Of a stretch of 64,000 nucleotides of DNA, positions 18,104 through 26,807 are shown one piece after another (position 1 is the stretch's first letter; each line of letters begins with the position of its first letter). The position numbers and the translations under genes were made by a program. The stretch comes from Brevirhabdus sp. Lineage in GTDB: Bacteria > Pseudomonadota > Alphaproteobacteria > Rhodobacterales > Rhodobacteraceae. The stretch is taken from the NCBI GenBank assembly GCA_024637315.1, contig JAGXFH010000061.1, positions 1-64,000 of the forward strand, given 5' to 3'. The notes below the pieces were generated by a model. It did not search any database. It was given only the letters and a program-made list of their open reading frames with translations, and had not been told where the DNA came from.

Positions 18104-18825
18104 ACCTTGACCGTCCGCAGAGAGGGCTGGCCCTTGCGCGCCCAGGCTTCAAGCCGCGCGAAGAACCGCGCCGACAGCAGCGTGACGATCAGGTACAGGG
18201 CCCCCGCCGCCAGGAAGAAGGTGAAATAGGCCCGCGTGCTGCTGGCCGCCTGCCGGGTTTCCTGGGTCAATTCGTTGAACCCGACGACCGCCAGAAGCGC
18301 GGTGTCCTTGGTGGCGATCAGCCACAGATTGGCCAGTCCCGGAATCGCGAAGGACATCATCGCCGGGATCATCACCCGGCGCAGCATCATCAGCGGCGGC
18401 ATCCCGAAGGCCCGCGCCGCCTCGATCTGGCCGACGGGAATGGCCTTGATCGCGCCGCGCAGGATCTCGGTCGCATAGGCGCCCTGAACGATGCCCAGCA
18501 CCCAGATGCCGGCGGCGACGCCGCTGATCTGGACCCGGCCATAGCCCATCGCCTCGGACGCCTTGTTGATCAGGTCGCTGCCGACGTAATAAAGGATCAG
18601 GATCAGCACCAGTTCCGGCACCGCCCGCACCACCGTGGTATAGACCGCCAGAAGATCGCGGGTGATCGGCCCGCCATAAAGCTTGCCGCAGGCCCCGGCC
18701 AGCCCGATCACCAGCCCGAAGCCGAACGCGCCAAGCGCGATCTGCAGCGAATGCATCAGACCGCGCAGAAGGTTCCCCCCCCAACCGGGAGGGGACAGCG
18801 ACAGAAGCTCTATGACCTCTTGCAC
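18100..18825 (-). CDS. Polar amino acid ABC transporter permease (HisQ/ArtQ type)
   Basis: 241 residues, read from a GTG codon at 18825, nine bases after the binding-protein stop. It contains the family segment YTTVVRAVPELVLILILYYV and the EAA loop KAIPVGQIEAARAFGMPPLM. It is the partner permease of the HisM-type protein in the inner membrane. The ribosome binding site is weak, in keeping with coupling to the upstream gene. Confidence 0.91.
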   Translation of the reverse strand: MQEVIELLSLSPPGWGGNLLRGLMHSLQIALGAFGFGLVIGLAGACGKLYGGPITRDLLAVYTTVVRAVPELVLILILYYVGSDLINKASEAMGYGRVQISGVAAGIWVLGIVQGAYATEILRGAIKAIPVGQIEAARAFGMPPLMMLRRVMIPAMMSFAIPGLANLWLIATKDTALLAVVGFNELTQETRQAASSTRAYFTFFLAAGALYLIVTLLSARFFARLEAWARKGQPSLRTVKV

Positions 18826-18834
18826 GACGGGCGC

Positions 18835-19602
18835 TTAGCCGCCGTAGATATCGCCACTGAAGTATTTCGCGGTGATCTCGGCATAAGTGCCATCGTCGCG
18901 GATCGCCTGGATCCCGGCATTGAGCTTTTCGCGCAGCTCGTGGTCGCCCTTGCGCACGCCCGCGCCCACGCCCTGCCCGAGGATCGCGGGATCATCGGCG
19001 ACCGCGCCCTTGATCTCACAGCAGGCGCCGGCATCGGATTTCACGAAATCCTCCATCGCGATGCTGTCCGCCTGCGTCGCGTCGATCCGGCCAGAGGCAA
19101 GATCCTGGTTGATCTCGTCCTGGGTCTGGTAGACGCGGATCTCGGCGGCATCGGTGAAATATTCCTGCGCATAGGCTTGGTGGATGGTCGAGGCCTGCAC
19201 CCCCAGGATCTTGCCCGCCAGGCTTTCCGGCGTCGGCGCGATATCGGCCGACGTATCGGCGACGATCACCGTCGGCGTGTTGTAGTACTTGTCGCTGAAA
19301 TCGATGGTCTTCTGCCGCTCTTCGGTGATCGACATCGACGCCATGATCGCGTCGATCTGCTTGCCGGTCAGCGACGGAATGATCCCCTCCCAGGCCACCG
19401 GGTTGATCTCGCAGTCCAGTTCGGCGGCGGTGCAGACGGCCTTGATGATCTCGACTTCCCAGCCGTTCCATTCGCCCGAGGCGTCAAGCGAGGCGAACGG
19501 CGGATAGGGTTCGGCGGCGATGCCGATCCTGACCGGTTCCGCCTGAGCCATCCCGGCTGCCATCGCCAGCGCGAACAGTCCGCCTGCAAGTTTGGTTTTC
19601 AT
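18835..19602 (-). CDS. Amino acid ABC transporter binding protein (Lys/Arg/Orn type)
   Basis: About 255 residues of SBP_bac_3. The start at 19602 (MKTKLAGGLFALAMAAGMAQ) has AAGGA at the right distance; an ATG at 19608 overlaps that site and is less likely. The signal peptide ends at AQA. Motifs are IGIAAEPYPPFASLDASGEW, GIIPSLTGKQIDAIMASMSI and a cysteine pair near GACCEIKG, like LAO/HisJ-type binding proteins. It delivers substrate to the HisQM channel. Confidence 0.91.
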   Translation of the reverse strand: MKTKLAGGLFALAMAAGMAQAEPVRIGIAAEPYPPFASLDASGEWNGWEVEIIKAVCTAAELDCEINPVAWEGIIPSLTGKQIDAIMASMSITEERQKTIDFSDKYYNTPTVIVADTSADIAPTPESLAGKILGVQASTIHQAYAQEYFTDAAEIRVYQTQDEINQDLASGRIDATQADSIAMEDFVKSDAGACCEIKGAVADDPAILGQGVGAGVRKGDHELREKLNAGIQAIRDDGTYAEITAKYFSGDIYGG

Positions 19603-19637
19603 CGTCATTCCTTGGTCTCCCCATTGGTTTCTCCGCC

Positions 19638-20438
19638 TTAACTGACGGATTTCAAAAATTGTTTCAACCGCTCCGATGTCGGCGCGCCGAACACCTTGTC
19701 CGGCGGTCCCTCCTCTTCGATCCGGCCCTCTGACAGGTAGATGACATGATCCGACACCTCGCGGGCGAACTTCATCTCGTGGGTCACAAGGATCATCGTG
19801 CGGCCCTCGGCGGCCAGATCGCGGATCACCGTCAGCACCTCGCCGACCAGTTCGGGATCAAGCGCGCTGGTCGGTTCGTCGAACAGCATGGCACTTGGCT
19901 CGATCGCCAGCGCGCGGGCGATGGCGGCGCGCTGCTGCTGGCCGCCCGACAGGAAGGCCGGATAGGTGTCGGCCTTCTCGGCCAGCCCGACGCGGTCCAG
20001 CAGCGTCATCGCGCGGTCGCGCGCCTCTCGCCTTGGCACGCCCAGCACATGCACCGGCACCTCGACGATGTTTTCCAGCAGCGTCCGGTGGGTCCACAGG
20101 TTGAAGGCCTGGAACACCATGCCCAGCCGCGACCGGATGCGCTCGATCTGGCGGCGGTTGGCGGGCGTCCCGTCGGCCCGCATCTCGACCGCCTCGCCGT
20201 CGATGACGATCCGGCCAGAGCTTGGCGTCTCGAGGAAGTTGATGCAGCGCAGGCAGGTCGACTTGCCCGACCCCGAGCCGCCGATGATCGCCACCACGTC
20301 GCCCTTCCGCGCGGTCAGCGAAATGCCCTTCAGCACCTCCAGGCTGCCGAAGGACTTGTGCAGATCCTCGACCCGGATCGCCTCGGCCTGGGTTGCGGGC
20401 CGGTCGGCGACGGTCTGGGCCGCGATGGGTGCTGTCAT
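19638..20438 (-). CDS. Amino acid ABC transporter ATPase (HisP/ArtP type)
   Basis: 266 residues with Walker A GGSGSGKSTCLRCIN, Q-loop GMVFQAFNLWTHRTLLENIV, signature [15 protein letters not shown] and Walker B AMLFDEPTSALDPELVGEVL. The FNLWTHRT segment is typical of HisP-like ATPases for basic amino acids. It is the first gene of the minus-strand operon; the promoter must lie in the 134-base gap shared with the dimethylarginine hydrolase gene. Confidence 0.93.
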   Translation of the reverse strand: MTAPIAAQTVADRPATQAEAIRVEDLHKSFGSLEVLKGISLTARKGDVVAIIGGSGSGKSTCLRCINFLETPSSGRIVIDGEAVEMRADGTPANRRQIERIRSRLGMVFQAFNLWTHRTLLENIVEVPVHVLGVPRREARDRAMTLLDRVGLAEKADTYPAFLSGGQQQRAAIARALAIEPSAMLFDEPTSALDPELVGEVLTVIRDLAAEGRTMILVTHEMKFAREVSDHVIYLSEGRIEEEGPPDKVFGAPTSERLKQFLKSVS

Positions 20439-20476
20439 CCGGAAACTCCGTGGGTTCGCGCCATAGTAAGCCCGGT

Positions 20477-20494
20477 TTTGGGGAAATTACCAAA
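20477..20494. promoter_or_regulatory. Dyad in the divergent promoter region
   Basis: tttgg and ccaaa are inverted around 8 bases (tttggggaaattaccaaa), in an AT-richer patch between the two divergent starts. It could be the operator of a regulator responding to arginine or methylarginine; no such regulator is encoded beside it. Confidence 0.4.
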
Positions 20495-20572
20495 TCTTAA
20501 TCCGACCGGCTTCCAAAGCCGCCCGATCTGTGCGTTTCTCGCGCAAGATCCCTGACCGCCGGACCCCCGATC

Positions 20573-21355
20573 ATGACCGACCGATCCTTTGAATTCTCCC
20601 GCGCCATCACCCGCCGCCCCGGCCACAGCGTCACCCGGGGCCTGCGCGCCGCCGATACCGGCACACCGGATCTGGACCTGATGCTGCGCCACCATGCCGA
20701 TTATGTCGCCACCTTGCGCGAAACCGGGGCCGAGGTCGTCGAACTGCCGCCGCTCGAGGCGTTCCCCGACGCGGTTTTTGTCGAGGATACCGCGCTTTGC
20801 CTGCCCGAAGGCGCGGTGCTGATGCGCCCCGGCGCGCCGACCCGGCAGGGCGAGGTCGCGGAAATGGCCCCTGCCCTGCGCGATTTCTACGACGACATCC
20901 GCCAGATCGAGGGTCCGGGCTGCATCGAGGGCGGCGACATCCTGACGACCGGCCGGGAAATCCTCGTCGGCCGCTCGGCGCGCACCGATGCGGCCGGGAT
21001 CGCCGAACTGACCGCGATCGTCGCCGACTGGGGCCATCCCGTGCGAGAGGTCGACACCCCGCCCGGCGTGCTGCATTTCAAGACCGATTGCTCGCTGCTG
21101 GACGGCGACACGATCCTTGCGACCGAACGGCTTGCCGCCACCGGCTGTTTCGACGGCTACCGGGTGATCCACACCGCCAAAGGCGAAGAAGCCGCCGCCA
21201 ATGCGATCCGTTTCAACAGCCTGGTGCTGATGGCGGCGGGCTTTCCGCTGACCGCGGGGCGGCTGCGGGGCGACGGCTACGCGGTGCGCGAGATCGGCAA
21301 TTCCGAATGCGCCAAGCTTGACGGCGGCATGTCCTGCCTGTCATTGCGGTTCTGA
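20573..21355 (+). CDS. Dimethylarginine dimethylaminohydrolase (DDAH)
   Basis: 260 residues of the amidinotransferase/DDAH family. Visible active-site elements are the acidic pair in FPDAVFVEDTALC, GCIEGGDIL, His168 in VLHFKTDCS and the nucleophile Cys255 in GGMSCLSLRF at the C-terminus. DDAH hydrolyses N-omega-methylated arginines to citrulline and (di)methylamine. It is transcribed away from a basic amino acid ABC importer, which suggests uptake and use of methylarginine released from protein turnover as a nitrogen source. Arginine deiminase is excluded by the short length and DDAH-like C-terminus. Confidence 0.9.
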   Translation: MTDRSFEFSRAITRRPGHSVTRGLRAADTGTPDLDLMLRHHADYVATLRETGAEVVELPPLEAFPDAVFVEDTALCLPEGAVLMRPGAPTRQGEVAEMAPALRDFYDDIRQIEGPGCIEGGDILTTGREILVGRSARTDAAGIAELTAIVADWGHPVREVDTPPGVLHFKTDCSLLDGDTILATERLAATGCFDGYRVIHTAKGEEAAANAIRFNSLVLMAAGFPLTAGRLRGDGYAVREIGNSECAKLDGGMSCLSLRF

Positions 21356-21395
21356 AACGCCGGACAGGGCGTTCCTGTCCCGAAACGTTTCAGAA
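21350..21395. terminator. Composite bidirectional terminator overlapping both stop codons
   Basis: An outer stem ttctgaaacg/cgtttcagaa (21350-21359 with 21386-21395) encloses an inner hairpin ggacagg-gcgtt-cctgtcc (21362-21380). The outer arms include the DDAH stop and the final codons and stop of the convergent ggt gene, so one structure serves both strands. There is no long T-run on either side. Confidence 0.7.
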
Positions 21396-22982
21396 ACCGC
21401 AGGCGCCGCCATCCTTGCGGTGATCCGACCCCGCCGCATAGCCGCCCCCGATCCGGTGCACCAGCTGCGCGCCGCCAAAGCCGAACGCCGCCTCGGGCGG
21501 GTCGCTGGCGATGCGGTGGCCCAGATCGGCCAGCCCGCTGAAGATGTCGCGCGGCATCGCCGCCTCGACCATCAGCCGGCCATCGGGCATCACCCGCCAG
21601 CGCGGCGCGTCGCTTGCCGCCTGCGGGTTCTGCCGCCACAGCTGGGTGCGGATCACCATCTGCAAATGGCCCTGCGCCTGCATCCCGCCGCCCATCACCC
21701 CGAAGCTCATCAGCGGCGCGCCGTCCTGCATCAGAAAGCCCGGAATGATCGTGTGAAACGGCCGCTTGTTCGGCGCGACCTCGTTCGGATGACCCTGCTC
21801 CAGCACGAAATCGGATCCGCGGTTGTGCAGGCTGATGCCGGTGCCCGGCACCACAAGGCCCGACCCGAAGCCGTGATAGTTCGACTGGATGAACGACACC
21901 ATCATGCCGCTATCGTCGGCCGCGCTCAGATAGACCGTGCCGCCTTCGGCCGGAACGCCCGGTTGCGGCGTGCCGGCGCGCGCCGGGTCGATCAGCGCGG
22001 CGCGGCCAGCCAGATAGGCGGGGTCGAGCAACTGTGCCGGCGTCACCTTCATATGCGCCAGATCGGCCACCTGCGCATGCGCGTCGGCAAAGGCGATCTT
22101 CATCGCCTCGATCTGCAGATGCAGGCTGGCGGCGCTGTCGGGCGGCAGATCGGCGATGCCGGTATGTTCAAGGATGCCAAGCGCCATCGCCGCCGCGATC
22201 CCCTGCCCGTTCGGCGGGATCTCGTGCAGATCGACACCCTGGAACCGCGCCGACACCGTACCGCACCAGTCGGGCTGGCGCGCAGCCAGGTCGTCACGAG
22301 TCATCGCGCCGCCATGCGCCTTGGCGAAATCGGCGATCCTGCCGGCGATCTCGCCTTCATAGAAACTCGCCCCCCCGCTTTGCGCGACGCTGCGCAGCGA
22401 CGCCCCCAGGTCGGGGTTGCGGAACAGCTCGCCCGCACGCGGGGCGCGGCCACCGGGCATGAAACAGTCGGCATAGCCGGGCTGGTCCTTCAGCCGCTCC
22501 GCCTCGACCGCCCAGACCCGCGCGATGATCGGGCTGACGTGATAGCCCGCTTCGGCATAGCCGATCGCCGGCTCGAACAGTTCGGCGAACGGCAGCTTGC
22601 CGAAGCGCTGCGACAGCGCCGCCCAGCCCGACACGACGCCCGGCACCGTCACCGTATCCCAGCCGGTTTCCGGCATCTCGGCGTGGCCGGCGAACCGCTC
22701 GCGCGTCCAGCCCGCGGGCGACCGGCCCGAGGCGTTCAGCCCGTGCAGTTCCGCCCCGTCCCAGAGAATCGCGAAACAGTCGCCGCCCAGCCCGCAGCCG
22801 GTCGGCTCGACCACCACCAGCGTCATCGCGGCGGCCAGCGCCGCATCGACGGCATTGCCGCCCTTGTGCAGCATCCGCAGCCCGGCCTGCGCCGCCAGCG
22901 GCTGCGAGGCGGATACCACATTGCGCGCCAGCACCGGCGAGCGTCGCGAAGGATAGGGAAGGGCGTAATCAAGATCGGTCAT
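21390..22982 (-). CDS. ggt: Second gamma-glutamyltransferase family protein
   Basis: 530 residues, clearly diverged from the first one at 14.7 kb. It has the large-subunit motifs SASQPLAAQAGLRMLHKGGN and AVDAALAAAMTLVVVEPTGC with GLGGDCFAILWDG, and the nucleophile Thr349 in EGGTVYLSAADDSGMMVSFI, giving a small subunit of about 182 residues with SNYHGFGSGLVVPGTGI and HNRGSDF. No signal peptide is seen, so a cytoplasmic enzyme is likely. It stands alone between two convergent or divergent neighbours. The family covers GGT, acylases and related Ntn amidohydrolases. Confidence 0.88.
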   Translation of the reverse strand: MTDLDYALPYPSRRSPVLARNVVSASQPLAAQAGLRMLHKGGNAVDAALAAAMTLVVVEPTGCGLGGDCFAILWDGAELHGLNASGRSPAGWTRERFAGHAEMPETGWDTVTVPGVVSGWAALSQRFGKLPFAELFEPAIGYAEAGYHVSPIIARVWAVEAERLKDQPGYADCFMPGGRAPRAGELFRNPDLGASLRSVAQSGGASFYEGEIAGRIADFAKAHGGAMTRDDLAARQPDWCGTVSARFQGVDLHEIPPNGQGIAAAMALGILEHTGIADLPPDSAASLHLQIEAMKIAFADAHAQVADLAHMKVTPAQLLDPAYLAGRAALIDPARAGTPQPGVPAEGGTVYLSAADDSGMMVSFIQSNYHGFGSGLVVPGTGISLHNRGSDFVLEQGHPNEVAPNKRPFHTIIPGFLMQDGAPLMSFGVMGGGMQAQGHLQMVIRTQLWRQNPQAASDAPRWRVMPDGRLMVEAAMPRDIFSGLADLGHRIASDPPEAAFGFGGAQLVHRIGGGYAAGSDHRKDGGACGF

Positions 22983-23392
22983 GGCACCAGCACCTTTGTT
23001 GAAAACAGGTGTGGCAACAGCGGCATGCGTTCACGCCAGACCGCCGCTGCCGTCGCCCACGTCTTACAAGCCGCACGACCGGAAGGCCAGCGGCGGCGGC
23101 GCGGGTTCCGCAGGACTGCCATCGCCCCGGCGGATCGCCCCAGCGGGCCGCCTCGGCGCCGCGCCGCCGGTTATACCGGATTCTGAAACAGTGCTGATTT
23201 CGCGTCCAGATTGTGTTATAATTCTCGAATTAATTTCTACTGCCAATTGATTTGACTGGGGGGAATGCACCCATGCGCAGGACTTAAAATTCCAGCCTGA
23301 AAGCGTCCGTCATCCGCGACCAGACCGACCGGATCCGCTCGATCAGCTATCTCGACGAATTTCCCGAAACCACCGGCGCGCAAGGCCCCGGC
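22983..23392 (+). promoter_or_regulatory. Long intergenic region with promoter for the large metallopeptidase-like gene
   Basis: About 410 bases without a recognisable intact gene. The right part is unusually AT-rich and contains a perfect -10 hexamer tataat at 23217-23222; the -35 side is weak. A GGGGGGAA ribosome binding site sits 8 bases before an ATG at 23273, which is in frame with the large gene but followed four codons later by TAA (23285-23287). From 23288 the frame is open and reads like real protein into the downstream gene. Confidence 0.55.
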
Positions 23393-26300
23393 ATGGCCAA
23401 ATCGTTCTTGCGCGGCATGGCCGGCAAGCTGGGCCTCGATCCGGGCGAGCTGGGCAACCTCGACCAGCCCGAACGCTTCACCGACCCCGAAAAGCGCGGC
23501 GTCGAATACCGCCTGAGCGACGTGAAGAGGTTTTTCGACACCACCACCTATGTCTACAGCCAGACCTGGCTGAACACCCCGGTCTGGAGCGCCGGCCTGA
23601 CCGTCACCGTCAAGCATGACGAGGGGCGTGTGCTGTCGATGACCAGCACCGGCGCAACCGGCATCGACGCCAAGCTGCCGCCGGCCAGGGATCTGGACCG
23701 CTACCGCCGGCTGTTCGCCACCGGCGAAAAGACCGACGCCGAGACCGCCAAGCAGAAGGGCGGATCCACCAAAGGCGGCGCCCAGGCGCAACTGGCCGAC
23801 ATCCTGTCCGAAGCTCTGAAAAGCTACGGCAAGGACAAGCCACCAGAGCCGAAACTGATCCGCGGCCGCTTCTTCGTCTACCGCTACGATGCCGCACGGC
23901 GGCTGACCGACCACCCCGACACCGGCACGCGCAGCGCGCAGGATACCGAGCCCGAAGAGGAACTGACCCTGCCGCTGGCCGCGGTGCCCAAGTCGATCAA
24001 GGATGGCGACTGGCGGCTTGTCGCCGAACTGATCGTCCGCCTGCCCCACCAGGGCCACCGCCTGAACTGGCGGCTGCTGGTGGATGTCGAAACCGATGCC
24101 GTCCTCTACCTGCGCGCGCTGGCCTCGGGGGTGAACGGCCTGGTCTTCAGGCTCGACCCGATCACCAGCACCGGCGACACCGGCAACGACGCGACACAAG
24201 CCAACGCGGTGCTCAATCCGCTGCGCGAAGACGTGGTTCTGGAAGGGCTCGATCCGCCCGCAGGCGGAACCCAGTCGCTCAGCGGCAGCCTGATCACCAT
24301 CGCCGAGGTCGAAAACCCGGTCATCGCCGCCCCGACGCGGCCCGGCGGGGCCGATTTCGACTTCGACGCCCGCACCGATGACTTCGCCGCCGTCAACGCC
24401 TACTTCCACAACGACCGGTTCTTCCGGCTGGTCGAGGATCTGGGCTTTCCGCTGGACGACTATTTCGACGGCACCAGCTTTCCGGTCGAGATCGACCACC
24501 GCGGCATCGGCGGCGCGAACAACGCGCATTGCATCGGCGACGGCGACGGCATCGACCACGCCTGTTACGGCCTGATCGACTCGCAGGGCGGCGACGCGAT
24601 GGGCAATGCGGTGGAATGGACGGTCGTGCTGCACGAACTCGGCGGCCACGGCATCCTTTACGATCACGTCAATTCCGCCAATCTGGGCTTTTCGCACAGC
24701 CAGGGCGACAGCTTCGCGATCATCCTCAACGATTTCGCCTCGGAATGGCACAATGGCGGCGCGATCGACCGCTTCATCCGCTCGCCGTTCCGCCAGAACC
24801 TGCGCCGCTCGGACCGCGCCGTGGCCGATGGCTGGGGCTGGGGCGGGGTCAACGACACCGGCACCTACAACAGCGAGCAGATCCTCTCGACCACCATGTT
24901 CCGCGCCTACCGCGCGATCGGCGGCGATTCCACCCGGCTTACCCGCCGCGAGTTCTCGGCGCGGGTGATGAGCTACCTGCTGCTGCGCGCCGTCGCCACG
25001 CTGTCGCCGGTCAGCAACCCGAATTCCCCGGCGCAGTATCTCGACGCGCTTCTGACCGCCGACGAGGGCGACTGGACGACCGAGGGCCTGTTTGGCGGCG
25101 CCTATGGCAAGGTGCTGACCTGGGCGTTCGAGAAACAGAACCTCAACGACGGCGATCCGCCGCTGGTCGATGTCTATATCGACGACGGCCGGGCCGGCGA
25201 ATACGACTTCCTCGCCGATTTCGCCGACACCCCGGCGATCTGGAACCGCCGCACCCCCGACGGGATCGAGGCGCATCAGGAACCCGCGCTTGGAACCAAC
25301 TACGCCTATGTGAAGATCCGCAACCGGGGCAGCGCGCAGGCCGACGACACGGTGGTGCGCGGCTTTCACTGCCTGCCCTTCGCCGGCCGGGTCTGGCCCG
25401 AAGACCTGCAACCGATGACAACGCCGGAACTGGCCGCCGGCGTCGTGCAGCCCAATGACGCCGAGCAGGTCATCGTCGGCCCGTTCGCCTGGGTGCCGAA
25501 CCCGAATGCCGAGGGTCATGACAGCATGATGATGATCGTCTCGGCCACCGGCGATCCCAGCAATGCCGACAAGTTCACCCCCGACAAGGAGATCGAGGAC
25601 TGGCGGCTGATCCCGAACGACAACAATATCGGCCTGCGCGATGTCAGGCTGGAACCGCGGCTGGTGACGGCCGTCGCCGACAGCGGCGAATTCGGCAATG
25701 TCTGCCGCGGCGCGCACAAGGACAAGAAACTGGTGCTCAGCAACAGCGGCTTCGGCATGCTGTCGATCACCGACATCACCTCGTCGGCGCTCGATTTCGA
25801 ACTGCCCGGCGTGATGGACTATCCGATCGCCATCGCCTCGGGCGATTCCATCGCCCTGCCGATCCGCTTCCGGCCCGCCAGCTTCGGCGCGGCCTCGGCC
25901 ACCCTCACCGTGTTCAGCAACGACCCCGAGGGGCCGAAGTCGGTTCGGGTCTCGGGCCAGTCGAAACCGCCGCGCCTGGTCTCGATCATCGCCGATCACG
26001 GCAATTTCGGCGAGGTCTGCCTGACCGCGTTCCGCGACCTCGTGGTGACCCTGAACAACAGCGGCCCCTGCCCGCTCAGTGTCAGCGGCATCACCTCGTC
26101 CTCGGTCGATTTCGTGGTCGCCGATATCGCCGCCTACCCGATCGTCATCGGCGCCGGCGACGCCGTGCAGGTGCCGATCCGGTTCGAGCCGACCGGCCTT
26201 GGCGCGAAATCCGGCGTGATCACCGTCAACAGCGACGATCCCAGGAGCACGACGAAGATCTACGTTTCGGGCACCGTGCCTTCGGGCAGGCTGTCGGTCA

Positions 26301-26737
26301 CCGGCTCGACCTGCATCGGCGGCGTCAAGGCGTGCTGCGTCGGCGAACGGACCATCGCGATCTGCAATACCGGCAAATGCGCCCTGAACGTCGGCAGCGT
26401 CGGCTTCAGTCGCAAGTCGCGGCATTGGCGGCTGGTCAACAGCCCGTTCCCGGCCACCCTGCCGCCGGGATCCTGCCTTGACCTGCTGATCCGCTACAAG
26501 GCGGTCGAGAAATGCCCGAAATGCCTTGAGCTGGTGATCGAAAGCGACGACCCGAAGACCCCGGTCAAGCGGCTTGACCTGATGGCCTACACCGTCTGGC
26601 CGCAAAATGGCCGGTGCAAACCGGACTGCGACTGCGACTGCGATTGCGACTGCCGTTCCGGCGATGGCGGCTGCAGCGCGCAAAGCCTCGACGCCTGCTG
26701 TTTCGACGAGGAATTCGACGACGACGATCAGGCCTGA
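23393..26737 (+). CDS. Very large protein: degenerate metallopeptidase-like core, three ASH-like domains, Cys-Asp tail
   Basis: 1114 residues from the first ATG, although coding-like sequence continues upstream to 23288. Residues 1-150 are polar with no signal peptide. Residues about 340-560 resemble the catalytic part of M36/M4-type metallopeptidases: HELGGHG at 414-420 and, 17 residues on, SQGDSFAIIL where those families have E-x-x-SD. The first motif has one residue too many for HExxH and the third ligand Glu appears as Gln437, so catalysis is doubtful. Residues ~753-855, ~859-960 and ~965-1070 are three ASH/choice-of-anchor-D-like beta domains, each starting with a GNFGxVC-like segment; the third is Cys-rich. 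The tail (~1075-1114) has five consecutive Cys-Asp pairs, nine cysteines and an acidic end. No operon partners. Possibly secreted by a non-Sec route or a surface or metal-binding protein; function unknown. Confidence 0.75.
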   Translation: MAKSFLRGMAGKLGLDPGELGNLDQPERFTDPEKRGVEYRLSDVKRFFDTTTYVYSQTWLNTPVWSAGLTVTVKHDEGRVLSMTSTGATGIDAKLPPARDLDRYRRLFATGEKTDAETAKQKGGSTKGGAQAQLADILSEALKSYGKDKPPEPKLIRGRFFVYRYDAARRLTDHPDTGTRSAQDTEPEEELTLPLAAVPKSIKDGDWRLVAELIVRLPHQGHRLNWRLLVDVETDAVLYLRALASGVNGLVFRLDPITSTGDTGNDATQANAVLNPLREDVVLEGLDPPAGGTQSLSGSLITIAEVENPVIAAPTRPGGADFDFDARTDDFAAVNAYFHNDRFFRLVEDLGFPLDDYFDGTSFPVEIDHRGIGGANNAHCIGDGDGIDHACYGLIDSQGGDAMGNAVEWTVVLHELGGHGILYDHVNSANLGFSHSQGDSFAIILNDFASEWHNGGAIDRFIRSPFRQNLRRSDRAVADGWGWGGVNDTGTYNSEQILSTTMFRAYRAIGGDSTRLTRREFSARVMSYLLLRAVATLSPVSNPNSPAQYLDALLTADEGDWTTEGLFGGAYGKVLTWAFEKQNLNDGDPPLVDVYIDDGRAGEYDFLADFADTPAIWNRRTPDGIEAHQEPALGTNYAYVKIRNRGSAQADDTVVRGFHCLPFAGRVWPEDLQPMTTPELAAGVVQPNDAEQVIVGPFAWVPNPNAEGHDSMMMIVSATGDPSNADKFTPDKEIEDWRLIPNDNNIGLRDVRLEPRLVTAVADSGEFGNVCRGAHKDKKLVLSNSGFGMLSITDITSSALDFELPGVMDYPIAIASGDSIALPIRFRPASFGAASATLTVFSNDPEGPKSVRVSGQSKPPRLVSIIADHGNFGEVCLTAFRDLVVTLNNSGPCPLSVSGITSSSVDFVVADIAAYPIVIGAGDAVQVPIRFEPTGLGAKSGVITVNSDDPRSTTKIYVSGTVPSGRLSVTGSTCIGGVKACCVGERTIAICNTGKCALNVGSVGFSRKSRHWRLVNSPFPATLPPGSCLDLLIRYKAVEKCPKCLELVIESDDPKTPVKRLDLMAYTVWPQNGRCKPDCDCDCDCDCRSGDGGCSAQSLDACCFDEEFDDDDQA
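26624..26653 (+). repeat. Hexanucleotide tandem repeat coding (Asp-Cys)5
   Basis: Five in-frame copies of gactgc, one with a silent gat. The repeat encodes the Cys-Asp run in the tail of the large protein and could expand or contract by slippage without changing the frame. Confidence 0.9.
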
Positions 26738-26807
26738 CACCCCCGCGACGGCACCGGGGCGCGCCCGCGGCCCGGTCGTCGCCCACCCGGACAAAAGCCG
26801 GACCGCC

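Noticed and set aside
26624-26653. Short tandem repeat as a possible CRISPR or iteron array
   Set aside because: Contiguous 6-base units without spacers, in frame inside a gene and coding Asp-Cys.
23237-26794. 1185-codon open frame on the minus strand opposite the large metallopeptidase-like gene
   Set aside because: Frame-mirroring artefact of GC-rich codons; no domain, while the plus strand has clear domains.
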